Positions 54,711-62,671 of a DNA stretch of 64,000 nucleotides are shown here, piece by piece (the stretch's first letter is position 1; every line of letters begins with the position of its first letter). A program made the position numbers and the translations under genes. The notes below the pieces were generated by a model, which was not told where the DNA came from, made no database searches, and was given only the letters and a program-made list of their open reading frames with translations. Source of the stretch: CBDEGR01 sp965237895. Lineage in GTDB: Bacteria; Acidobacteriota; Terriglobia; UBA7540; JAPUME01. Where the stretch lies: contig CBDEGR010000001.1 of assembly GCA_965237895.1 (NCBI GenBank), positions 1 through 64,000 of the forward strand, written 5' to 3'.

Positions 54711-55399
54711 TCACCCGGTTCTTCCTGGTCCAGCCATGTGAACTCGTCGTCGCAAAACGCTATGAATCGCAAGGTCGTTTCGCCCAGGGCAATCCGGCTT
54801 CCGGGAGGCAAGGGGGTCGTCTCCAGTACGGGATTCTCGTCAAGATACACCAGATTGACGCCTTGCCCCTGCTGAACGTAGAACCGATTTCCCCTGGGGT
54901 CGTAGGTGAGAACGGCGTGGTCGTTCCGAGAAATCTGCTGGTCGCCGAAGTTCAGGCGCACGCGGCAGGTCTCGCCTCGGCCGATGCCGTTCTGTCCGTT
55001 GCCCAAGCGCACAGAGGAACCCTTGCCCGGGCCATCCACCACCACCAGCCAGCCGACGACCGGATCCGCCATTCCCGGCTCGTCGCCGCCCTCGGCCCCC
55101 TTGCCCGGGGCCCGCCGCCGTCCCCCTGCAATCACGGTCCTCGGATCTCTGCCTTCCTGGGTATCGCCGCGCGCTCCGCCGCCCGCGGAGCGGGTCACCG
55201 GTTTCGTCGGCGCCTCTTCCGGGAACAAGGAGCTGCGCTGTGACCGCGACGGCGGCGCCGTCGGATCATCGCCTGAGGAAGCACTGCCCGGCCCGGCCGC
55301 CTTGTCCGATTCACGGTTCGCAAGTCGCGGCGCATCCTCCGGCAGCGGTGTGGATGGGATATCGACGGGCACGCCGTCCGGGCCCAGTTTCTTCGCCAT
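54707..55399 (-). CDS. Cytoplasmic FHA protein with disordered N-terminus
   Basis: This 230-residue protein has about 115 residues of Pro/Ser/Arg-rich low-complexity sequence, with several Thr/Ser sites (PTAPPSRSQRSS, KPVTRSAGG) that could be kinase targets. A FHA domain follows (GIGRGETCRVRL, QISRNDHAVL, GVNLVYLDEN). Likely a phospho-dependent adaptor. Coupled to the PP2C gene by a 4-nt overlap. Confidence 0.82.
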   Translation of the reverse strand: MAKKLGPDGVPVDIPSTPLPEDAPRLANRESDKAAGPGSASSGDDPTAPPSRSQRSSLFPEEAPTKPVTRSAGGGARGDTQEGRDPRTVIAGGRRRAPGKGAEGGDEPGMADPVVGWLVVVDGPGKGSSVRLGNGQNGIGRGETCRVRLNFGDQQISRNDHAVLTYDPRGNRFYVQQGQGVNLVYLDENPVLETTPLPPGSRIALGETTLRFIAFCDDEFTWLDQEEPGE

Positions 55400-55439
55400 G
55401 TCAAGCTCCCTTCTTCATTATTATCCACATATTCACCAT

Positions 55440-56261
55440 CTACTGCCTACTATTCCTCTCCTCATAGAGGCGATTGATCAAGTTGTCCAGGCAATACTGG
55501 CCGGCGCTGTTGAGCGCGGCTTCCTCCTTTCCCTGGGCCATGTGCAGCAGGAACACGAGCACCGCCGACATGATCAAGGCGACCAGCGTGGTGCTGAAGG
55601 CGATTCCCAGCTTGGTGGTCATTGCGGCGAACCAGGCTTTGACTTCGTTGGACGAGTCCAGGTCGGGCATGTCGCCGGCCGCCGACAGCGCCAGGGCGAT
55701 CCCAACGACCGTGCCGATAAAGCCCAAGGTCGGGATGAGCCAGACCAGATACCGCAGCATATTGTACTTGAGCTCGATCTCGTGCTGCATCAGTTCGAGG
55801 CTCGAGTTCATCAGACTGTTGGCTTGATCAATGGACTGGCTGATCTGAAACTGTTGCACGATCCGGACGATCAGGCGCTGCAGCCGGAAATAACGCGCCT
55901 GCTTGACCTTCATGACGTTCCGGTAGAAGGGGATGAGGTCCTTGGCCCGGAGCATGGTGCTTTCGTCTTCCGGAAGAAGGCCCTTGCCGAACTGCTCCGC
56001 TTCGCCGGTGGCGCGGTGAAAGCGAACCCAGAGTTCGCCTAGCCCGAAGAAGCACATAAGCCACATGACGTTCTGAATCGTCAGCGGATAGATGTTGCTG
56101 GCGCGGTCGAGGAGCAGGGCCGAAGCCTGGATCTCACCGGAACCCGCCTCCGGCCAGGGGAGCGCGAAGGTCAGCAACCCGATGACGGCGCACCCGGCGA
56201 GCACCGCCGCCAAGGCCACGATGACCCGGTATTGCTGTTCGTCACCTTCCAGTGGATTCAT
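55440..56261 (-). CDS. TolQ/ExbB/MotA-like channel subunit
   Basis: This 273-residue protein has four hydrophobic segments: VIVALAAVLAGCAVIGLL, NVMWLMCFFGLGELWV, LIPTLGFIGTVVGIALAL and FSTTLVALIMSAVLVFLL. The third carries the GFIGTVxG signature of MotA/TolQ/ExbB proton channels. A long cytoplasmic loop (residues 80-165) separates the pairs. It would need a single-span partner; the vWA protein with its MotB-like N-terminal helix in the same operon is the obvious candidate. Confidence 0.85.
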   Translation of the reverse strand: MNPLEGDEQQYRVIVALAAVLAGCAVIGLLTFALPWPEAGSGEIQASALLLDRASNIYPLTIQNVMWLMCFFGLGELWVRFHRATGEAEQFGKGLLPEDESTMLRAKDLIPFYRNVMKVKQARYFRLQRLIVRIVQQFQISQSIDQANSLMNSSLELMQHEIELKYNMLRYLVWLIPTLGFIGTVVGIALALSAAGDMPDLDSSNEVKAWFAAMTTKLGIAFSTTLVALIMSAVLVFLLHMAQGKEEAALNSAGQYCLDNLINRLYEERNSRQ

Positions 56262-56276
56262 GTAATCTTCCTGCGA

Positions 56277-56627
56277 TCAGGCTTCGACTTCTCCGGTTTC
56301 GACATTTCGGCGCGGCTTGACGGAGACTGGCTCGTAGGCCGGGATCGACGCCTCGTCGGGGAAAGACCTCCCTTTCAGTATGTCGGTCAGGGCAACCTCG
56401 CACTTGCCGAACCGGAGCTTTGCGTCCGAGTCCACGTAGCCCTGCTTGTGGGACGCCCACTTACCGTTGCGCAGTACGCGAGTCCCCCGGAGAGAGTTCC
56501 GGTCCGTTAAGTAGCAGCGTCCACCGCGGGTCAACGTCAGCTCAGCGTGCATCCGGCTCACCGAAATGTCGTCGAGCCGGATGTCGGCGTTCCTGCTGCG
56601 GCCAATCGTAAGTGTTTGAAATGCCAT
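56277..56627 (-). CDS. Minimal FHA-domain protein
   Basis: This 116-residue protein, first gene of the operon, is essentially one FHA domain: TIGRSRNADIRL, SRMHAELTL and NSLRGTRVL, with a short tail. It has no membrane span. It lies 15 nt before the TolQ-like gene and may bind phospho-Thr on that protein or on the kinase. Confidence 0.88.
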   Translation of the reverse strand: MAFQTLTIGRSRNADIRLDDISVSRMHAELTLTRGGRCYLTDRNSLRGTRVLRNGKWASHKQGYVDSDAKLRFGKCEVALTDILKGRSFPDEASIPAYEPVSVKPRRNVETGEVEA

Positions 56628-56841
56628 CCTTCCACCCCATGGCTATTGCCCCCTCCAGGTATTCTAGTCCTTTTCCCATCCTGATCCTAGTCAAGGTTGC
56701 TCTCGCGATTCCGGGCCAGGAAAGGGAACTTGATGGCCATGCCATGCGCTAAAGTAGCGTGGCATTCTGACCTGACCGGCTCTCCAGGAGTTTTGTACCA
56801 GCTGAAGTGAGATAAAATCTCACCAAGGAGGCCAGCTGGTC

Positions 56842-57120
56842 ATGTCCATCAAGAAGCACAAGCCGGAACAGATCGTAACAGTACTGCGGCAGATAGAAGT
56901 GCAGATGGCGAACGGAAAGACGGCCCCGCAAGCCTGTAAAGAGGCGGAAATCCACACTCAGACCTATTACCGCTGGCGGAAGGAGTACGGCGGTCTAAAG
57001 ATGGATCAGGCCAAGCGGTTGAAGGTCCTCGAGCAGGAGAACACTCGCTTGAGGAGGGCGGTTGCAGACCTGACCTTGGACAAGCAGATTCTGCAGGAGG
57101 TCACAAGGGGAAACGGCTAA
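56842..57120 (+). CDS. IS3 OrfA (IS3a type)
   Basis: Starting ATG 56842 after AAGGAGG, the 92-residue protein has an HTH (APQACKEAEIHTQTYYRWRKEYG) and a leucine zipper (LKVLEQENTRLRRAVADL). It ends in TRGNG, overlapping entry to orfB by a -1 shift at GGGGAAAC. Confidence 0.85.
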   Translation: MSIKKHKPEQIVTVLRQIEVQMANGKTAPQACKEAEIHTQTYYRWRKEYGGLKMDQAKRLKVLEQENTRLRRAVADLTLDKQILQEVTRGNG

Positions 57121-58013
57121 GCCCGGCGCGTCGCCGGCAGTGGGCGGCGCATGTCTGTAAGGCGTTGGGTGTCTCGGAACGCCGGGCTTGTCGAGTGCTC
57201 AGCCAACCCCGGTCCACCCAGCGCCATCGATGCATCGCTGCTCCCGACGAGGATGCCCTGACGAGGGCCATCGTCACCCTGGCCGGTCGGTTTGGTCGCT
57301 ATGGCTATCGTCGGGTCACGGCCTTGCTGCGGCGAGCCGGGTGGAGGGTCAACCATAAGAGAGTGGAGCGCATCTGGAGGCGGGAGGGACTGAAAGTGCC
57401 GAAGAAACAGCCCCGCAGAGGCTGGCTGTGGTTGAACGATGGGTCGTGCTTTCGGTTAAGACCGTGCTGGCAGGATCATGTCTGGGCGTACGATTTTGTG
57501 GCAGATCGAACCCACGATGGTCGTCCACTGAAGATCTTGACGGTGGTGGATGAATACACGCGAGAGTGTTTGGCGATCGACGTAGAACGGCGAGCTGATT
57601 CGATGAGTGTCTTGGAACGGCTAGCAGCCTTGTTTGTGGAGCGGGGAGTTCCCGATTACCTTCGCTCGGATAATGGGTCCGAGTTCACCGCTCGGTTGGT
57701 ACGGGACTGGCTGGAACGGGTAGGGGTGAAAACCCTGTTCATCGAGCCTGCGAGCCCCTGGGAAAACGGGTATGTGGAATCGTTTAACGGGAAGTTTCGA
57801 GACGAGTTTCTGAATGGAGAGATCTTTTACACCTTGCGGGAAGCGAAGGTGTTGATTGAGGGATGGCGGCGGGAGTATAACAGAGTTCGCCCGCACAGCG
57901 CGTTGGGCTACCGGCCGCCAGCCCCGGAAGTGATCCTGCCGTTACCGCCGGGTTCCGCTCCGCTCCACCCGGCTGCAACGGAGTATGGACTAACATGGAA
58001 GGTGGACCAATAA
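57108..58013 (+). CDS. IS3 OrfB (hybrid sequence)
   Basis: Entered by frameshift at GKRLSPARRRQ. The first 70 residues differ clearly from the 1.7-kb copy (CIAAPDEDALTRAIVTLAGR versus TLAPQDEPSLVTRTLQLAGE). From RVNHKRVERIW on, the two are nearly identical at DNA level. The DDE triad (VWAYDFV, YLRSDNGSEF, ENGYVESF) is intact. Confidence 0.85.
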   Translation, partial: GKRLSPARRRQWAAHVCKALGVSERRACRVLSQPRSTQRHRCIAAPDEDALTRAIVTLAGRFGRYGYRRVTALLRRAGWRVNHKRVERIWRREGLKVPKKQPRRGWLWLNDGSCFRLRPCWQDHVWAYDFVADRTHDGRPLKILTVVDEYTRECLAIDVERRADSMSVLERLAALFVERGVPDYLRSDNGSEFTARLVRDWLERVGVKTLFIEPASPWENGYVESFNGKFRDEFLNGEIFYTLREAKVLIEGWRREYNRVRPHSALGYRPPAPEVILPLPPGSAPLHPAATEYGLTWKVDQ

Positions 58014-58050
58014 CCGGGGGCAGGTCAGTTGGCGCGTGGGTTTGGTTCAT

Positions 58051-58072
58051 CGCCCCGGTTGCCGCCGGGGCG
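58051..58072. terminator. GC-rich hairpin
   Basis: cgccccgg and ccggggcg enclose six bases; three T follow on the plus strand. It lies 30 nt beyond the stop of the outer-membrane scrap on the minus strand and just after the IS3 end. Confidence 0.5.
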
Positions 58073-58102
58073 TTTCGCTGTACGGCTTTCCTAAGTCTAG
58101 CA

Positions 58103-58160
58103 CTAGAACTCGACCGCCGCGCCGACCTGGAACCCGCCGCCTGTTGGCGCGACCGTCATC
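58103..58160 (-). pseudogene. C-terminal scrap of an outer-membrane barrel
   Basis: The minus strand reads TVAPTGGGFQVGAAVEF then stop. The closing strand with terminal Phe is the typical end of a barrel protein. The rest of the gene is replaced by unrelated sequence upstream. Confidence 0.4.
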
Positions 58161-58296
58161 GAGTCCATCACGGCACGTCTGACCACAGAGCTGATCGGGG
58201 CAAGACTGTCACTTATGAACTGTGATGAGTTTTATGCGGGTGTGCATAAACAAGATTTAGAGGGCGCATCGCAGGGCTCAATGGAGGTATCAGATC

Positions 58297-58662
58297 ATGT
58301 CAATTGCCGGTGAGGCTTTGAACGGCGTTGGACTGTGGATCACTCGAAGTGAACGGAAGCAGGAGCGTGATGACGCAGCTGTGCGGAGCGTTCTGACCGC
58401 CGTGAACACGACCAAACGCTATCTAGCTCGTCGCGAGCGCGGCGAACCGATCGATCGTGAAGCCGAAGCCGAGTTGGTCGAACTCTGGACGGCAGCATCG
58501 ATCCATATCCGCCGAACCGACCCGGACCTAGCAATAAGGCTCCAAGATAAGGCTGATTATTGGACGAATCCGGAGAACTGGACAGTTGAAGAAATCGCCG
58601 ACAACGGAATCCGGATCGACGACATTGCCGAGGAAGGCAGGCGGCTTCTCAGCGCCGTTTAA
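58297..58662 (+). CDS. Unknown small helical protein
   Basis: ATG 58297 follows ATGGAGG at about 10 nt. The 121-residue, highly charged protein (RSERKQERDDAAVRSVL, LARRERGEPIDREAEAEL, RIDDIAEEGRRLL) has no signal or membrane span and no recognised family. It is 16 nt upstream of a membrane-anchored partner and probably cotranscribed with it. Confidence 0.55.
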   Translation: MSIAGEALNGVGLWITRSERKQERDDAAVRSVLTAVNTTKRYLARRERGEPIDREAEAELVELWTAASIHIRRTDPDLAIRLQDKADYWTNPENWTVEEIADNGIRIDDIAEEGRRLLSAV

Positions 58663-58678
58663 CAAAGGAGGAACACAA

Positions 58679-59038
58679 ATGAAAAATTATGCCCAGCTGA
58701 TCACGCTTGTAGGTGTCGTTGTTGGTGCTTGGCTTGGGTATCTCTACTCTAGCTCTTTGTCTCAGAAACAGAACCTTGCAAACTATCGCTACGCAGCCTA
58801 TCAGGATTTTATCAGAGTCAATTTCCTCGATTACGGAGGCGACCCGAACAAACTCGACACAGAGAAAGAGAAGCAGTTTGATGCTTACCATCGAGTCGCA
58901 GTATTCAGCTCCGCATCGGTGGTGAAGGAGGTTGCAAGTTTCTTAACCGTGGCGGGTCAGCGAGGCAATACCTGCGATGAAACCGATCGGAAGCAAGCAG
59001 ATCTCAAGATGCACCAGGCAATTCGCCGCGAGGTTTAA
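58679..59038 (+). CDS. Small membrane-anchored protein of unknown function
   Basis: A strong AAAGGAGGA site precedes ATG 58679. The 119-residue protein has one N-terminal span (LITLVGVVVGAWLGYLYSS) and then a soluble helical domain (YAAYQDFIRVNFLDYGGDP, ASVVKEVASFLTVAGQRG). Together with the preceding gene it forms a two-gene unit between an IS and an integrase wreck; such orphan pairs can be defence or toxin modules, but no motif proves it. Confidence 0.6.
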   Translation: MKNYAQLITLVGVVVGAWLGYLYSSSLSQKQNLANYRYAAYQDFIRVNFLDYGGDPNKLDTEKEKQFDAYHRVAVFSSASVVKEVASFLTVAGQRGNTCDETDRKQADLKMHQAIRREV

Positions 59039-59068
59039 TTGAGATCGCCGGATCAGTTATTGGATTGT

Positions 59069-59195
59069 TTAATCGTAGTGAACCAGGATCCGCACCACCG
59101 CCAGCTTGGTGTTGTCGTACAGCATGGGTCGCGGTACTCCGCCGAAGTACGCGAACGCTTGATTGTGCCCTTCCAGAAACGCCCCCGGCGCTCAG
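59069..59195 (-). pseudogene. IS21 IstA fragment
   Basis: The minus strand reads FLEGHNQAFAYFGGVPR then PMLYDNTKLAVVRILVHYD and a stop. This is the integrase-core segment of IS21 IstA (FFGGVPR...DNTKLAV). It replaces the end of the tyrosine integrase gene at about 59195. Confidence 0.7.
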
Positions 59196-60186
59196 CCGGG
59201 TCGCAAAGGTGTGCCGCAACTCGTACAGCGAGAAATGGGGCAACCCGGCACGCTGCAGCGTCCGGTCCCACAGCTTGGTCACCCTCGTGATGTGCGGCTT
59301 GCGCGAGTTCCTCCGCGGGCTCGGGAACAGATAGTCGGAATCGCCGCTCTGCTTCATCTGCGAGGCGAACGCTTCGCGGACTCGGTCCGTCATCGGCATG
59401 TCCGCGATGCCGTTCACCGTCTTGGAATCCGGCAGATGCACGATCCCGTTCTGCAGGTCGACCTGTTCCTTTCGCATCGGGATCAACTCCCGATAGGGCC
59501 GCAGCCCCATCTCCACCATGATCACGATGATGTTGCGCAAGTACACAGATGCACAGGCTTCCAGCCGCACCTGCTCCGAGGCGCTCAGATAGTGCGGCTT
59601 GCGCGTCGTACCCGCCAGCGCGACCGGAAACTCCACACTGCCGCACGGATTGACCGCCAGCCGCCGCTTCTTCACCGCCACGTTCAGGATGCGGCGTCAG
59701 GATGCGAAGCTCCTGATGCACGGTGGCCGGCTTGAGCCGACCGCGAAGTTGCAGCCCCAACTTGGTGTGCACCCGCTTGCCTGTGTTCAATCTCGTCATC
59801 AGATACGCTTCTATATCTTCCACTGTGATGTCCGAGAGTCTCTTCTCGCCGAACCGAGGCCTGAGGAACTTCAACGCGCTGAGGTTTTGCCGGTGGGTCT
59901 TCTCGCTCCGGAAGGGCGGTTGGGAGCGCTTCTCCAGGAACCAGTCTGCCCACTGGTTGAAAGTGATCCCACCGTCCGGCGCGGCACTCGGCAGCAACCC
60001 CTCGTCGCGAGCCACCAACCGCTTGCGCAGCAGCCAGGCGTCTTCCACTGTTTTCTCCCAACTCCTTCCTTTCGTTGCTCTTACACGGTTTTGGGGCGTC
60101 TGCTTTCGCTCGCAACGCCTACGCCTAGCCCGCTTGATGGGTGAGTTTTCTGACGGTTTCTTGACGGTAGTTGCTGCTACAGCCAT
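59195..60186 (-). pseudogene. Tyrosine integrase, frameshifted and 3'-truncated
   Basis: ATG 60186 opens a basic N-terminus, a SAM-like core-binding domain (TFNQWADWFLEKRSQPPFRS, ITVEDIEAYLMTRL) and, after a one-base insertion near 59695, the catalytic domain (MVEMGLRPYRELIPM, first Arg changed in context; YELRHTFATRLSAGG with R-H). The C-terminal Tyr is lost where an IS21 fragment begins. It was probably an island integrase. Confidence 0.8.
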
Positions 60187-60275
60187 GCTCTACGGGCTGC
60201 ACGGCACGTTGTTGCAGTGATAGTTTTCGAACTGCAATAGCCCGGCTCGCCGTAAGGACGTGCTTCGTCGAGATG

Positions 60276-60394
60276 GGTTGCCGACTTCGCAGAAGGTCCG
60301 GAGAGCGAAATCAGAGGCAGTTCGAGGGCCGGACCGAGGTGGTTCGCCGCCTCAAACCGCGTATAATTGCGCGGTACGATGCGAACAGCGAGAA
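60276..60394 (-). repeat. Integrase-associated repeat, copy B
   Basis: Inverted match of 19075-19192, located about 90-210 bp upstream of the integrase start. It translates on the minus strand to TRFEAANHLGP and LISLSGPSAKSAT. Confidence 0.7.
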
Positions 60395-60518
60395 TTGACC
60401 GGACCGAGGAATTCATGCGAATCGTGATGGAGTTCCTGTGGTCGTTCTGATGACAAGCGGCTCCTACGTTCCCCGGTGCTGCTCCTCATGACTTTCTAGA
60501 GGTGCGCGTGTGCCAAGA

Positions 60519-61472
60519 CTAGTCGTCCTTGGCTGCCATGTGCGCGCACCATCCACAAAATGGCGATGAGTCAAGTTCTTCCGGGGGGATGGGGTTTCCG
60601 CATACCGCGCAATCGTGTTCTGCTTCATGTTCACATAGGGCGCAGCGCCGCTCATCTATAACATATGATCCTTGCCCGCACTCGGGGCATGAGACATACG
60701 GAGTCTCGTTGCCGTCTGTGGCCGACAGGTACATATCCCAAGAGAGTGCTTCCTCAATGGCTCTGGGCACAAAAAATTCAGCATTTTCGGTCTCACCGCA
60801 ACAACGACATTGGAGGTCGGTTTCATACGAAAACTTGGAAGAAAGCAAATCCGGTTTGAGGAGATCTGACCCACAATTGGCACACTTCAGTGTCAGGACA
60901 CCCCTGCTCAGAGCTTCTGATTGCCATTCAAGACACTCAAGCAGCTTCGAGCATTCGGCTTTCTCTGCATGATGAACCTCGGTGATCTCCAACATCAACT
61001 TCCAAATTTTATCGTTCAGCAACTCTTGTGGATTCTCTTCCAATTCGGTCGCAATAAAATTCCGAACCAGTACGAAAGAATCGGCAATGACTCCTTCTAA
61101 TGCCTTCTGAGACAACTGGGGATAATAATGCTCCACGTCGTTCCGCGCTTCATTGATCCGTTTAAAACGAGCCCAATCCGTCGCAATTCCCAACTTCTCA
61201 AACCATTTTCTTATCTGCTGAATGCCCGCAGTTTTCTTTCCCTCTCCTACAAACGAAACATTGCCATCCGCGTCTTGCCTGGGAACCACTTTGGCTTTCA
61301 TCAGAACATCGTTGGTGCCACTAGGTGAAAGGCGTCTGAGGGCTTCTTTGTAAAGGAGGAGGATGCCGGCGTGGATATTTCTAACTGCCGAGAGAAGGCG
61401 AGCGTGGGTGCCAGAGCAATAGTCATCCACACCGAGCTCAATTGCCTGCACTGCGTTCTCAAGAAGGTCCAT
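60519..61472 (-). CDS. HEPN-like domain plus multiple zinc ribbons
   Basis: This 317-residue protein has a helical N-terminal domain (residues 1-155) containing NEARNDVEHYYP, an R-x4-H HEPN motif. At least four Cys pairs follow (CANCGSD, CRCCGE, CPECGQG, CALCEHE, CAVCGNP, CGWCAH). Zinc ribbons could recognise RNA, ribosomes or a phage product while HEPN cuts RNA. It lies next to an intact restriction-modification pair, in a defence-like setting. Intact, with AAGGA 11 nt upstream of the ATG. Confidence 0.6.
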   Translation of the reverse strand: MDLLENAVQAIELGVDDYCSGTHARLLSAVRNIHAGILLLYKEALRRLSPSGTNDVLMKAKVVPRQDADGNVSFVGEGKKTAGIQQIRKWFEKLGIATDWARFKRINEARNDVEHYYPQLSQKALEGVIADSFVLVRNFIATELEENPQELLNDKIWKLMLEITEVHHAEKAECSKLLECLEWQSEALSRGVLTLKCANCGSDLLKPDLLSSKFSYETDLQCRCCGETENAEFFVPRAIEEALSWDMYLSATDGNETPYVSCPECGQGSYVIDERRCALCEHEAEHDCAVCGNPIPPEELDSSPFCGWCAHMAAKDD

Positions 61473-61627
61473 TTATGCTCAATCCTTCTAATGTCACATC
61501 GTCTAAGTCTGTTCTCTGGCTTCGCATAGATCTTAGATTTGAGCCGGAATTTCCATTATGACCTCCCGGCTGTGGCAATGATTCGCCTGTTGGCTTGAGT
61601 TGGAGCACATTTTTACTGCTTTCCTAT

Positions 61628-61861
61628 TCAGGAGGCAAGATCGCCGTATCCAGGTGAGACAAGATCGCCGGATTCCCTCATTTTCAGGCAGGTTGATCCA
61701 CACCTCGCCGCCCCCGCACCTATTTCTCGGATCGTCTTTTCTGCTCGCAGGCTCCAGCTACACATCAGGCACTGGGTAGGGCAGCAATCCTCCGCACCAT
61801 CGCTCCGGGTCACCAGAACCAACGCCAGTAGCGCAACCCCCGCCCAATTCCGCCCCGCCAT
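61628..61861 (-). CDS. Small exported Cys-rich protein (uncertain)
   Basis: A 77-codon frame with a signal-like start (WAGVALLALVLVTRSDGA) followed by CCPTQCLMCSW and an ARCGSTCLK segment. Composition fits a small secreted disulphide-rich peptide, but no homologue is recognised and no strong ribosome site is seen. Confidence 0.35.
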   Translation of the reverse strand: MAGRNWAGVALLALVLVTRSDGAEDCCPTQCLMCSWSLRAEKTIREIGAGAARCGSTCLKMRESGDLVSPGYGDLAS

Positions 61862-61906
61862 CCAAGCCCGGAACAGTAAGACCGGAGACTCGGTGTATAT
61901 TGAGAG

Positions 61907-62659
61907 TCATTTGAATTTATCGCCGATCGCGTCGCTCAGCACATCCTTAACAAAATCAGGAAGCTTTTTCCGAGCATGTTTTGACAGCTCAACGAGGCGA
62001 TCATATGCGGATATTTCGCCACCTGACCAAACGACATCAAGGCGTCGAATGAGTCGCAAGGCGACATGAACGTAATTCTCGGGAGTGGCCCAATAGCATG
62101 ATTGACATACTTCAATCAAAAGGTCTGTTGTCCAATTCTTGCAGTGTTCGCATGACCACGACTTTGCTCGATTGCAGGAACCGCACACGAGCATGAATTG
62201 AGCGGGGTCTAGTTCCCCTGCTGGCTCACCGGAGACCTCAAATGGAACACAATGATCGATTTGCAGATAGCGCGGTTCGTATTTTGTGAAACAAATACTA
62301 CAACGCGATCCATAGAGTTCAACCAAGGTTCCCTTGAAGTTCTTCGGCCACGCCTTGCGACCCCCAAGTTTTCCACCTTTGATCTCGGCAGGATCGCCGA
62401 ATCGATAGGCACCTATTTTTCGGCCATGTGCTCCCGTTACACGAAACGTTTCCAACGGAATGCCTTGCTCCCGCACATCACGTGCGGCTCGCGGCGGGTG
62501 ATCATACCCGTATTTTTCGCTCAACTCTTCAGTTGTGATGGAACCATGCTTCAGAATGTGATCGATGACGGTCTTCGCACGCTTCGCCGTGACAGCTCTT
62601 AGGCGACTAAGGAATTCTTTTGGGAGTTGCGGTTTCTGTGTGCGTTTTTTCTTTGCCAT
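61907..62659 (-). CDS. HNH-type restriction endonuclease
   Basis: This 250-residue protein has an N-terminal winged-helix-like region (KTVIDHILKHGSITTEELSE) and an HNH nuclease centre (CSICFTKYEPRYLQIDHCVP, then CGSCNRAKSWSCEHC) with paired Cys for structural zinc. It starts 12 nt after the methylase, so both come from one mRNA with the protective enzyme first. Likely the restriction partner of the adjacent adenine methylase. Confidence 0.8.
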   Translation of the reverse strand: MAKKKRTQKPQLPKEFLSRLRAVTAKRAKTVIDHILKHGSITTEELSEKYGYDHPPRAARDVREQGIPLETFRVTGAHGRKIGAYRFGDPAEIKGGKLGGRKAWPKNFKGTLVELYGSRCSICFTKYEPRYLQIDHCVPFEVSGEPAGELDPAQFMLVCGSCNRAKSWSCEHCKNWTTDLLIEVCQSCYWATPENYVHVALRLIRRLDVVWSGGEISAYDRLVELSKHARKKLPDFVKDVLSDAIGDKFK

Positions 62660-62671
62660 TGTCGGGCTTCC

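Larger units (their letters stand above)
56768..58027 (+). mobile_element. Mosaic IS3-family element
   Basis: The 5' end and orfA (TGACCTGACCGG..., MSIKKHKPEQ) belong to the IS3a type seen as scraps at 34722 and 45389. From about 57340 to the 3' end (TGACCTGCCCCCGG complement) it is almost identical to the IS3b copy at 1696-2957. The two terminal repeats therefore do not match beyond TGACCTG. No target duplication is visible. This is a recombinant of two related elements. Confidence 0.75.

Noticed and set aside
27230..61560. Recurring ggaatttccatt sequence (27230, 30196, 61541) as an operator
   Set aside because: Matches are short and partly divergent, without a consistent distance to genes; chance or IS-end remnants cannot be excluded.
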